A stretch of 64,000 nucleotides of DNA from the NCBI GenBank assembly GCA_022818135.1, contig JAFMSR010000006.1:37913477-37977476 (forward strand), given 5' to 3'. Below are positions 14,641 through 27,600 of this stretch, piece after piece. The DNA comes from Saxidomus purpurata. Lineage: Eukaryota; Mollusca; Bivalvia; Venerida; Veneridae. Numbering within the stretch: position 1 is the first letter of the stretch; the number at the start of each line of letters is the position of its first letter. Under the pieces are notes generated by a model. That model saw only the letters and a list, made by a program, of their open reading frames with translations. It was not told the origin of the DNA and made no database searches. A program made the position numbers and the translations under genes.

Positions 14641-17600
14641 GGGCCTTGATCATATGGATTATCTAGTACCAACGATAAAGTTCATACATTTAAATGTCAA
14701 ATAAACAATCTTCTTCCAGTCTGTCAAAATTTGTAATATTCACGCTTGTTATATTAGAGAGTATTGGAATGAGAGACTTAATACCCGAAGCCGGTCCTAT
14801 TAAAGTGCTTAACAATACCAGGTAAAGCATGTTTAGGAAACGGAACGAATTTAAACATGTTAAACAGGTGATCTGGAGCCATGCAGAGTTAGGCCAACTT
14901 TGACTGCATTTTGAACATAATTTGGTAGAACTGTGATGTGCACTAAATTTCTATGTTATGGACCTTGCAGCTCTGGACAAATACATCCGACTACCCTCTT
15001 TCTTTTTAGTTTACAATGCAATTAAGTGATGTTTTGACTGAATATTAAACATACTTGTAAAAGAAAATCCAAGGATTATTTATTGGTTTGGTTGAAATCA
15101 GTCAAGTAGTTTAGGAGGACATGTGAACTACCGACGATGGAATACTTCCAGTAAGCATAACACTTCAGCATAAGGACAATGTATCCGTATGGGCAATAAC
15201 CTTATCAGACATTGCTTTGATTCGAACTATGTTGCTACAAAACGATTTTAAGAAAATGTTTGCATCATTTTAGTAGTAAAGCCGTCTATAGTTTCCTGAG
15301 AAATCGCCTGGACAAGAACATGTGACGACCGACGCACGCACAGACACAAACCATCACAATATCCCAGAGGGGATAGGGTTGGTTTATGTAATTGTCCGTC
15401 TGTAACTTATAAACTAAATATATCAGCTGTTGTACTCTTAACAGCAAGCAAAAGTGTCTGTTACAAACTACACCCCTACATTTGTAGTACTTCATATATT
15501 ATAAACAAAGGTAATCAGAGCACTTGATAAACCAAGTTACAGTTAAGGGTGGCACATACAACATTCCCATGTTTTTTATGATAAGCAATAGTTTTCCGTC
15601 AACATTGTGTCAAGATATATGAATTATACCTAAACATATGTTGTATTGACAGATTACTTTGTTGTTTTTATTAAAAGTAACTTAAGCTTGAATAGGATTT
15701 GACACCTCTAGAGTGTTACCTTCCTTTTCGAATGCCTATGGGGTTCTGGCAAATTGTTGAAGTCGGTCGAAATATTACGCTTTACATTGCGTGACAACTT
15801 TTCATGAGGATCAAATATGTTTGTGTTAGAAAGCAGATACGGTAGGCGGATATTGACTTCCCGTCCACAGTATATGGTTCTACATTTGTATATTAAAACC
15901 AGCGCGAAGACTAGTTTTTTTGGCATTCTTTAAAGCCTAAATGAATAATTATGTCCAATGACCAACGGCGCATCGGTGTATTGCCATGCGTGATAGCTGG
16001 ATTAAAATGCATACGCCGTATGTTTCAGTGAGGATATACCATACTGATATATCGACCAATAAAGGAGCTAAGGTATGACAATTATACAGGGCATAGGTAA
16101 TTTGAGTTACCAACGAATAAGGTACACCCATGCATACATAATTTAGGTTCTAACACCTTTTTCGTCTCCGTGGTTGCTTGCAGAAAAATTTTAGGGACAA
16201 TTGCTAGCTTGCGTGCTGAATGTAGTATGTCATCTCTTGCTTTCAGGCTCATCCGCTGGATAGCCTTGTGCGAAACGGAAACCGAATATGTAAGTCTCCT
16301 CTGCCAGTACATGTACTTAGTCTATGGACAAGCCCTATACAGTTCCTCTTCGCGGCAACACACAACACTCAGCACCTCGCGGCCTCCGGCTGAAATGGAA
16401 GGGATTCGGGTCGATGTCAGCCCCCAGACATGTTGTATTCAAGGCCTGCCGTCGTGTGGAAACACCCTGATACCAATTAACATACTCCCAGCTGTGGGCG
16501 AATAGCTTAACTTGAGATCCCCATAAAGTTTCTTCCTGTGTTTCCAGGAAAAGTGTTTTCCCCAGTAACTACACTGAACATGCATTTACTTTTCATGCTT
16601 TGAACCTTTTTAACGTTTAAAAACGAGTATTGCCATATTTTGGAATTATTTTGAGATCACCCATTGATATTACATACGTAGTCAGCGTCAGAGTATGTAG
16701 TGTTTTGTATACTGTAAATAAATGAAAATTTCGTGTTTATATATGTATATTGTAGTCAATACTTTCGCAAAAGTATGTGTGAATCATATCACAAATGACT
16801 TAGTTTAGTGATTTATACATCTATTGTCACTGGACAGTTTTCCAGCTTTTCAAATGTCCTTTACACCCAACTCATATGTTAGTATTGCCAATACAAACAG
16901 CAAGTGCGTCCTTGGAAGACTAACAATTTTCAAAAGACGGGGTACACAAATTGAAAATGAAGGATTTAAAATGGTGCAATTCCGAATATAAGCATTCTAT
17001 TATTAATATATTTCAAAAAGTGGTACATGTAACATGACATTTGCATGGATAACAGAAATTACAAACATTTACATTACTATATTGAACATTCGAATGTTAT
17101 GGCAGCCACAAAGCATTTACACGGTTACACTGATTAATTATCATACAAATAGATACAGAACTTTTTTCAAATACACTGGTGGTTTAACAAACTTACTCTT
17201 CCACAGATAAACCAGAAATTTATCAAAATGACGATCTACCGTCAGTTGTGAAACTCTATAATTTAATTCTGCAATACCGAGAGGTTTAGAAGGCAATGAC
17301 TCAATTTGAGTCCTGACTCAATTTGAGTCCAAACTGATACCCGATCGATTTCTACAAAGTAGCGCTAATATCATCTACGTTATATGTTAAATGTGATCGG
17401 GTTTTAATCACAGCGCTCATTTAACTGATTATTCGTGTCATAACATTTCGCAACAGAATAGGCGGAAAACCCATTTCATTAATGTTCTAAACTACTTACA
17501 TGGAACAACCTTTCAACTGACAACACGCCTAGAACTACGGAGAAAATAAGAAAAGATATTTCTTATGCAAAGTTAAATTTAGAGTTTTGTTAACAAAACT

Positions 17601-18504
17601 TTAGCAGTATTTATTGTTCAGTGATCTTGAAGCTACAAGGTAAAACGCACTTTCCTCAATCCAGACATTGCAGGGATATCAAATATTAACTATTGTTGTA
17701 CACATTTTCAGCCTTGGAGAAGGCCTTAACAATATCGTGCAAGAAATGTTGTAGTTGTTTTAACGAATAAACTTATTATAACGTAAAATATATCTCAACA
17801 GTTAAGTTGGCACACACGTACATATACATCTAGTTTATCTAGTTAAACATATGTAACAATATAATAAATATGTTTAATTATTTCATCAATATATATACGA
17901 TAAAATGTAATGGATGCACATATTTACACTAAATCAAAAGCTTTCTCTGTGAGAACTTTCATAAATCATCCGTGCTTTTCTAATAATCTAATAATTCTAA
18001 GCATTTACATGTATCTTTCTACAATACTTTTGTAAAAAATAAACAACATATTTCCACCATTTCATAATATGTGTTATCAATACAACATGTAGCAACTTGC
18101 CATTGATTTCGGTGTATTCTATACACCAACAGATTCAGTTTTGAACACTACTGATACAAACTGTCTTCAGGGCTTAAAATAAGCAAATATCGTGTCCCTC
18201 ACTGTGTGATAGATTGTCTTGAAACCTTAATATGCCACAAATTACAGTTACTCTTAACTGACACGGTGTTGGCTCATTCAAACACACGAACCTGAAATGA
18301 CTCGAACCTTTTTGTAAAAAGATAAAACCATGTAATGAGCATTTTTTGCTTCCAAAAACACATTAAATAACCTTTATGATATAATGTGTAAGACGGAACT
18401 ATGGATACATGAATTCATTTTTCTTTTGATTGTTTAAAAGTCCCAGCCGAACCTGAGACTTCTCCCTGGGTGAACTTGCCAAAACTCCTGACAGGCGCAG
18501 GTTG
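14641..18504. other. Non-coding stretch
   Basis: No convincing gene. Notable points are a GC-richer patch at about 16150-16510 that is open for 111 codons on the plus strand without recognisable domains, and a doubled 15-base palindrome GACTCAATTTGAGTC at 17298-17312 and 17315-17329. Confidence 0.5.
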
Positions 18505-18768
18505 AAGAGAGACGTATGCAGATACAAGGGAATCCGGGTACCAAACCCTAGCTCTTTTACGAGTACCTTTGGTTCTTTTACATGCCCGATGTATAGCACC
18601 GATACACGTGAGACTACCTCTTGGTTTCTAACCAGTTCGTTTCTAGATGGGTGGGAAACACTGAAAAGTGTTTCTGAAATTTCAAGTGCCCCAGCGGGAA
18701 TTCAAACCGTGGACCACCGGATTGGTAGTCCAGAGTGTTATCACCTCGACCACCGCACAATCCTACAT
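18505..18768 (-). mobile_element. tRNA-derived SINE, family 1, inverted copy
   Basis: Reverse complement of the element at 4924-5216. It has the B-box-like GTTTGAATTCC, GGTGCTATACATCGGGCATG and the end GGATTCCCTTGTATCTGC. It lies about 200 bases beyond the 3' end of the NLR gene, on the same strand. Confidence 0.75.
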
Positions 18769-18982
18769 GAATTGTTATTCTTTTTTATTCTGCACGAACA
18801 GTATTTATCAACTTCCAAACATTCAATTTCCAATAGCAAACAGAAAAGTAAGTGTCCCCAGGACTGTAACTCTTTGAAAGTCGGTTTCTTAATGTTTTGA
18901 TCTGCCCAAAACGGCACTGACTGGAATGGTATCGATAACTTCCAATAAAAACTTCATTCAGGAACGGTAAACTTTATCGTAT

Positions 18983-18988
18983 TTTATT
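18983..18988 (-). terminator. Polyadenylation signal overlapping the NLR stop codon
   Basis: On the minus strand the stop lies in GGAAATAAAATACG, so a canonical AATAAA overlaps the TAA. No other AATAAA is obvious on that strand in the next 80 bases. If used, the 3' UTR would be extremely short; a later variant signal cannot be excluded. Confidence 0.35.
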
Positions 18989-21622
18989 TCCTTTTATTTG
19001 ACGGAATTGTTTTGAATGTGAAATTGACACAGCCTCTTTCAAGCACATCATTGGTGATAATGAAGTTTGATGATGACCCAATGTACTGTTTTATATTTTT
19101 GAATTTTCCTTTTGGTTCTACAGAACACATCATCAGATCAACTGTCATTGATTGTGGATATGTTTCAACCGTTTCAGTGATTTCTTGTAACGCAATACCT
19201 GACATTGAAACATACAACAATTTCAAATTTTGCAATAGCGGAGGAAGATGGAGGGTATTTTGATCAAAATCCATGAAGGAGAGGTCAATATAAACCAACG
19301 TTTCAAGATCCGGTAAAACATGCATCAGCATAGTTATGTCCTTCAGGGAAGAAAGGCCACAGCAAATGAATCTGCTGAGGCAAGCAGAGTCTTGAAGATT
19401 CGTAAGTATTTCTGAGGAAGACCTGCCAGGTAAATTTCCAATCAGGCATTCATCAAGCGAATTCACATTTAGCTGTACTTCAGTCACAGGCACATTTACT
19501 AACTCTAACTGATGTAGTTTTTCATGAGAGGACAGATCCATTACGACACCACTGCATGAATCACCATGGCTATCACATTTGATTTCTCTTAGTACAACTT
19601 TTGTCAGATTTATGCTGTCCGTAATATGTCTGACGATTTCATCCAACTCCTTATGAGTAATCAAAATACTTTCAAGGCCCAGTGCCTCGAGAAAAGGCTG
19701 CTGAATAATACCAAGTAAAATCTCCCATGAAATAGATTCAGATTTGAAAAACATTTGTTCCAAATGAACACATCTTAATGTCTTGTAGTCCTGAATCCAT
19801 GGGCAGTTTTCTAGTACTGACACACCCACCATTCTCAATTTCTGCAACTTTGGAAACTCTAATTGTTCAAGGAAAAGTAACATCTCTGTTCTGAGTTCTC
19901 TTGGTAGAGATTCTTCAACATGAAGAGACTGGATATTGTTAAGATTTGTTTTGACGAGTCTCTTCAAATGTGTTTTGTACGAGCTGTTTTCACAGGATGG
20001 ATCAACAACAACATCTTGTAGTTGTAAATCCATTCGCCCATATGCACTATTTCGACTCTCTTCAACACAGCCAACAATCATATCTTGAATGTTCTTAATT
20101 TGGTCTAGGTATGCAATACTACATGTAAATCCGTGCTTCTCTATGTAGTCTTTTTCTGGTTGTATTTGATGTACAATGTTTCTAGCTAACTCTGGATTGA
20201 AACCACTCAGAAAAATGAGCATATCGGCAACTTCCAAGACAGACGGCACCGTTGTAAACATGAAAGTGAGTTGCTCAGAAATATCGCTCGGCGTAAGGGA
20301 CTTAAAGTACAGGGCTGCAAAGTACTGATGAACTTTGGGATGAAAAAATGAAATAGAATACTTCTTCCTTGAAAGTCTTCGACTGCTTAGTATCCCAGTA
20401 ATAAATCCAGCCTCGATGATATCAGATGGTTCTGTTACTGCATCCGAGATAAGTATCCTTCTGGCCTCCGTTTCATCAAATTCGTAGTGATGTTCTTTCT
20501 CTTCAGAAAACAATGTATGGAATGCTAACAATCCTAAGTTTAAATACAGTTTATCGTATGACGGAATTGAGGCATTGCGTCCATCTGTGGTTTTATAATC
20601 TTGTGTCTTGAACTTGGAAAGCTGGTGATCAAATGCTTTTTTCTGGGAGGCTCTTGTCACAAGGAAACTGATCATTTCTGAATACACATCACACAGCGAT
20701 TTCCCTGAATCTTCGAAAATCCACAAAGAAAGGACATGAGAAAGTTTTACTGGTGACCTAATCAAATGGTCAATTTTCTTCTCCTGAAGCATGTCCTTGA
20801 ACTGTTCGCAAGCGGATTCTTTGCTTTGAAACAGGCGCTCTGAAAAGGCTACGGAAAAAGAATCTGCCACAATGCCGCTCGTTTTGTCTGTAAAAAGTGT
20901 AATCATATTCTTTGAAAGCTCTTCTAAACAGGTGTCTCTCAATTTCCTAATAATCACATGCTTATCTATTTGCGTAGAAGTAAGCCCCAACCTTTTGAAT
21001 GTCCAAGGTGTACATGTAGTTAAGAAGGTATTTCTTTCCCTTTCGCTCCTTGTAGGTATCGTTTTACAATTTGCTATACTTTCGTCAATACCGTCTAGGA
21101 TTATCAAGCAATCCTCTGTCTCTAAAAGTCTTTCCATATCTTTACGGTCATATTTCACAGATTTTTCAAATTGACATATGATATTGTCGTAAATAATGTT
21201 ATCAACGTGATATTCATCGTTATTTGTTTCCCCGGCAGACACAAGAAATAGAAACTTATATTTAGTCATCTCGTCATTTTCCTCGGAAGTATGAGCCAAA
21301 TGCTCTTTGCAATCATGAGCGTTACACCACAACAAAGCCAACCACTTCACAAATGCTGTCTTACCCATACCAGTTTCCGCTGTGAGATAAATATCTCTAC
21401 AAGCGACTCCTTCATTGAAAAATACTTCATGAAGAGATCTTATTTCATCTTCTTTTGCATGCTGTAAGGTCTTAAAAATCTTTTGACAAGTATCTATAGA
21501 GTACAGTGGATAGGGCGAAACGTACAGTCTGTCTAGGGGCAAATCAATGTCGTCTGTAATAAAATCAATCGGAATTGTTGTGTGTTTCTTTCTGTATAGA
21601 GCAATGAGATCCGTTTGAAATT
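18984..21622 (-). CDS. NLR last exon: NACHT ATPase, winged helix and LRR region
   Basis: Acceptor CTTGTATTTTGTTTTCAG ends at 21623. The exon runs 2,639 nt to TAA at 18986-18984, residues 731-1609. Walker A is A-E-T-G-M-G-K-T (812-819, bases 21380-21357) and Walker B is L-I-I-L-D-G-I-D-E (bases about 21104-21081) with the doubled acidic residues usual for NACHT. A sensor-1-like N-T-F-L-T-T-C-T-P-W follows. The winged-helix end has F-F-H-P-K-V-H-Q-Y-F-A-A-L-Y (about 1156-1169), the conserved block at the close of NACHT-associated helical domains. The rest carries irregular LRR-like strands (for example L-P-D-L-E-T-L-V-Y-I-D-L-S). The whole region in one exon is usual for invertebrate NLRs. An in-frame ATG at 21725 extends the open frame upstream but reads through the acceptor, so it is not taken as a start. 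Confidence 0.93.
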
Positions 21623-24600
21623 CTGAAAACAAAATACAAGTATTCCCATTATTTAATTCAAACCAACCATAATAAAGTGTCAAAATATACTTTTTAGAAA
21701 TGGCTGTTATTCCTATTCTTTGCATGAAACACTTCGTGTTATTTGTACCAATTACACGCAGAGACTTTTAAAACGCAACATTAAAACTTTTTAAAATAAG
21801 CCAGGTTATTCTTTATTGATTTGAATTTTATTACGTAAAATGTTTTTATACTACTGAATCAAGGCTTTGAAAAGTACAATGATGTGTCTCTTATGTAGAC
21901 TTTAATTCGTTTACTCAAATGAACTTTGTAAAGCTTGAGTGGAGATATTTCCATATGGTCATATGACAATTTAAGAATGTGTATGACATTGTTTTCAAGA
22001 CAACATCTGTTTTCAATAACATAAACAAGTTTTTCTTGCATAGCTGCAAACAGCAGATACAACCCCTCAGTAATGTGAATTGTTGCTGTGAGAAACGAAC
22101 ATTTTCATAGCGTTCATACCACACAATTTGGTAATCCTATGTTGACGATTTTGTGCTAATTTTTATCTATATTAATAAACATTTCTGTTCTGAGAGATAA
22201 ACAAGAACTCTGTTTACTATCTCGAGCCCCTGTGACCTTGACCTTTAACCTAGTGACCCAAAATATCGACTATATGCCCAACTAGGCATTGAACTTATCA
22301 CTTCTGTTAAGAATCATTCAATTATGACCAGGGGTTTTAGAGATTTAGCGCTTACAAGATTTTACTATCTCAAGCCCCTGTGACCTTGACCTTTACCTAG
22401 TGACCCAAAACATCGACCATGCCCAACTGAGCCTTGTACTTATCACTTCTGTGAAGTATCATTCGATTCTAAGCAGGGGTTTTGGAGATTTAGCGTCCAC
22501 AAGATTTTACTATCTTAAGCCCTTATGACATTGACCTTTGACCTAGTGACCCGAACCATAGACCATGGACAACTGTGCATTGTACTTATCACTTCTGTGA
22601 AGTATTATTAAATTCTAATTTTATCCCGAGCCCCTGTTTCATTGCCCTTTGACCTAGAGACCCGAAACACGGACCATACACAACTAGGCATTGTACTTAT
22701 CTTTTGTGTGAAGGATCATTAAATTTTGACAAGGGGTATTGGAGATTTAGTGTCCACAAGATTCCGTCTACAGTCAGACAGACGGACGGACGGACGGGCG
22801 GGCGGACAGACAAGCTTAATCCAGTATCCTCCCCCAATTACACTTTTTGTTCGGGGGGTATAAATATTAGTCACGATTCAGTTACTCCTCCACAGGTAAT
22901 ATAATCCGAAAATATAATCCGAATTATGTTACGTTCCTTTCATTGATATTCTCCTTGTCTTTCGTTTTCGTTTGCAAATTGCCGCTTTTCGACATAATTT
23001 AGTGGCGTCATTTAATGACAGTGATGCTCTATATGGGTATTTAAATGCGTGCATACGGCGAGCAGGTACTTTTTAATTAGATTATGAAAACACTGAATGT
23101 TTCTGTTTAAGACAAGGAAAACAATTTTTGTTTGGTTTTTGACAAGGTGTATGTTGACATTTACCTGATTGCTTGGGTAATATTAATCAAAAGGGTATAA
23201 AATCCACATAGAGTTTATACCACGTCACAAAACAAAACCATAAATTTAACACCTTTTCAATAAACTGATGTGAATAGCATATTATGTTGTATAATCATTT
23301 ACGAGTTTTTGTTACACTATTTGACATCATGTGTTCAATATGAAATATGGAAGTTTAAAAAGAAATAATAATATGGTCATGATGGTCCTATATCGTTGTG
23401 CTATTGCTCCAAACATAAAGAAAGAAGATTAAAAGTTCCTGATAAAGTCAACCAAGTTTGATTTGAAATCTGCTTCAAAACGGTATACACAGTCCAAAAT
23501 TCATTACTGTATCTTCAAAACAAAAAAGTAGTTGAAACGGTCAAGACTAACGTACCTGGTGACCTACAATGACTCCATGTTACCCTCGACATCAAAACAA
23601 ACATTCTGACTAACGTCCAGCAAGACTCGGAACAACATGTGGATTATAACATGTTGACAAGTTTTATTTCTACGGTTTGACCTGGTGACGTAGTTTTTGA
23701 CTCATGTGACTCAGTTTCAAACTAGACCTTGAGTTTATCAACACAAACAATCTGACCATCTTTCCGGACAATTGGGTACACCATGTAGAGTTTAGCATGT
23801 TCACAGTGTTTTTCTATTATTTGACCTAATGACCTTTTTTTAAATCTAACATATCCTAGTTTCGAACTTTACCTAGAGTTTAAAATGAAGACAAACCTTC
23901 TGACAAATGTGTATGATGATTAGGTACAAAATTGAGCTTCTAGAGTATTCAGCAGGTTTTTCTATTATCTGACCTGTTGATCTAGTTCTGGAACCCATGA
24001 GACCTAATTTCAGAATTGTTCTAGTGTTTATCAAGGCAAACAGTCTGACACATTTTCAGGATAATTGGCCTTAACATGTGGCCTCTAGAGTGTTCACAGG
24101 GATTTTCTATTATTTGACCTGGTGACCTGCCAGGTTTTTTAACCTATATGACCGATGTTCAAAGCTAACCTATGGTTTATTAAGGCGAACATTCTAACAA
24201 ACTTTCATGAAGATTGTGTAGAAAGTGTAGTTGGATGTGAATGTAGCATCTACAGTGCTATAACTGATTTCCAATGATTTCACATAATTCAACATAATAA
24301 AACAGGACGTTGATTTACAAAGACAAACATTCTGATCCATAGTTCATGTAATTGTACCTTCACAGTGCTTAACTTTAGTTTAACTTTTGATCGCAATTAA
24401 TACCATAGATGACGTAGTTCAAAACTAGATCTACATTCTATAAAGACAAATATTTTCTTTTGTAACATTAAGTTCAGACAAAAGGCGTAGCTTCTAGAGA
24501 TCTTACAATGAAAATTTCTATGATCTGGCATAGTGTCTTAGTTTGTGACCAGAAATGGTATGTTTCAAACTTAACCTAGATTTTAAATTAAGAAATATCA

Positions 24601-27600
24601 TTGTGTTTTATGCAAAATGTGGCCTTAATAGTGTTTACAAGGATGTTTAATGTCCGAGTAACCTACTTTCTACTCTATTTAACCAGCTTCAAACTGGACG
24701 TAGATCTAATAAAATAGGATCGTAAATATAGTAATGTAATCCATAATGCCGGATTTGCTAGAGTTGTGTATCGTATAATACGAGTGCGAATCAAAAGACC
24801 GACCGCACCGAAAGCCAATTCAGCTTTTGAATCATATTTCTGTGATAATGACCGTTTGATTCTACACAATTTTGGTACTTGCCCATACTAATGCTCTTAA
24901 TTCTAAATGACGTTTAAGCATAAAATAGAAGTTAGAAAACACTCTTATTAGCGCCATATAGGTGTTGTATGCGCATTTATTGCATAAACAAGACGCAACA
25001 GTCCAATTATAAGCGACGTTAATAACATGCAAGAATGTTCTATTGATACACCCTTATAAACAAAAGCTGTCCTTAGCGCGCCTGACCAGTTTACCTTTTC
25101 ACACAAGACTTCAACTAGGAATTTCTAAGCACAATCAAAAAATGTTTTTCACACAGTTATCTACTCTTGCTACAGATAGTCTGGTGTCATGATGGAAGTG
25201 TTTTAACTTTCAAAGTAACATCTCAGATGGTTAAGTCAACTAGTGGACACGTACGAAAAATTTAACAGAGTTTCTAAGACAAAAAAGGGCCATAATTCAA
25301 ATAAGTTCCTTGACAGAGTTACCTTCTCTTGCACACATTTGGAGATCATGATGGTTACCAAGTATACCAACTTTCAAAATAATATCCCAAATAGTTAAGT
25401 AAACAAGAGGACCATAATGGCCCTATATCGCTCACCTGAGTACAAATCCACTTGATTGGTGGGAGTGGTCAATTTTCACCCAAGAAGCATGATTTGAACA
25501 AAGAAGGTGGCAGACCACTAGACAATATTACATACCTAATATCTAGTATCTAGGCCATGTTGTTTTAGAACAACAAGTTTTATCTATACCAAACGACCCC
25601 CTGGGCAGGGTAAATTGTGATCCTTGGGGCACGATTTGAACATACATTTGTACTTTAAAGAGGTCCACTAGACACTGTTACACACTTAATATCTAGGCTC
25701 AATACCTTGTGGTCTTGGAGGAGAAGATTTTTAAATAATTTCCTATATTATGTCTATGTAAAACAAGTGACCCCCTGGGCGGGGCCAATATTAACCCCAG
25801 GGGCAGGATTTGAACAAACTATGAAGAGGTCTACTAGGCAACGCTACATGCTAAATATCTAAGCCCTGCATCCCGTGATTTCAGAGAACAAGATTTTTAA
25901 AGTGTTTCCTATATAAGTCTTTTTAAAACCTGGAGTGACCTCCAATCAGGGTCAATTTTGATCCAGGGGTCATAATTAATGTGACTGTGACTGAGAAAAT
26001 GGGTCCAGATGAGTAATATTCACACATTTTGTTTTAAATGTCTTCTCAAAGTGTGAAGTCTGTTGACTATGAATTGAAAAAATTTCAAGTGAATCTACCC
26101 ACTACTTTTAAAGTTATGATTATTTTCAGATAACACCCATTGCCAGTAATTTTACGTCAGTAAATTTGACGTTGTATATTGCGAAGTAACACATTCATAT
26201 GAAGGTATTGTTTATTCTCGAAACTTCACCTGGTAACACATGCTTTGTCGACAAGTATTTTGCATGTTTCAATTTTTGTCATTTCTCAGCTTTTCAAAAA
26301 TCCTCATTTTGATTGACTGTACCCTAATTTTCACTCTTTCGAATGTGAAAGAATAATTGGTTGCTATGGTAATATGCTTTATAATAAAGACTTGATAGAA
26401 TCATGTTCATGCATATAAATGAATGCTACTTCCAATAAACATAAATTTTAATGATTACGTCTAGTAGAAATTTAGTGAAAATTTGTTATTTGTCTTCTTA
26501 CATTTGCGCAATAATAATTAATACTCATCTGGACCCATGTTCTAGGTCACAGTGACATTTGTACAATCTTGGTAGATGTCCACTAGACAATGCTACATAC
26601 CAAATCTATAAGCTCTAGGCCATGTGGTTTCAGAGAAAGAGATTTTTAAAGTTTTTCCTATATAAGCCTATGTAAAACTGAGTGACCCCCCAGGCGGGGT
26701 CAATTTTGTTCCAGGGGTAATATTTGAACAATCTTGGTAGAGGTCTATAAGACAATGCTACATGCCAAATATCTAAGCGCCAGGCCTTCTTGTGCTTTCA
26801 CAGAAAAAGATTTTGCTATTTTTTGCCATAGCAATCAGAGTTCTGCATGGAATGGAATTCTTTGAACAATTTTGGTGGAGCTTCATGCAAAGAACATACC
26901 TGCCAAGTTTCATCAACACTGGCCCAGTGGTTTCAGAGATGTCGTTTGAATCAATGTTGAGGACGACGGACAATCAATCATCCATCCTTAAGCTCACTCT
27001 GGCAAAGCCAGATAAGCTAAAACGTGGACTAGTATGAAAACTTAATGAAGATTCTAAGTTGATGAAGGGCCTTAATTTTTTAAAAATCTTTAGCAGAATT
27101 ATCTTCTCTTACTTACAGATGGGAGTCATTATGCAAACAAGTGTATCAAGTTTCAGAGCAATTTCTCAAAAGGTATCTTGATTTTAACCAGATCCAATAT
27201 ATTTTTTAAGAAAAAAAGAGCAATAAATCTGACAAAAACCTTTAAAGAGCTATGTACTCTTGTTTATGGATGATGGTAAATAAGTGTGGTAGGTTTCAAA
27301 GCAATATCTGTAATGGTTTGGAAATAAAGTGGGATGGTACGATAACCTAACTAAATTCAATGTACTTTCGAAGTTGAAAAGGGCCATAATTCTGACAAAA
27401 CTGTGACAGAGTTATGTACTCTTGTGACTCTTCAGATGTCTTGTCTGTTGATGGAGGTAATAATGATAAATAAGTATTGCGGGTTTTAAAGCAATATTCC
27501 TACTGGTTTTGAAATAATGTGGGTGGTACAAAAAACGTAACCAAGGTGTGACGCCAAAGCTGACGCCGAGGCGAGTAGGATAGCTCCAGTTTTCTTCGGA

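Noticed and set aside
16170..16505. 111-codon plus-strand open frame in a GC-richer patch
   Set aside because: No recognisable domain, no clear splice context and compositionally irregular; may be a repeat, but it cannot be supported as a gene.
18502..18900. 132-codon plus-strand open frame downstream of the NLR gene
   Set aside because: Most of it is the inverted SINE at 18505-18768.
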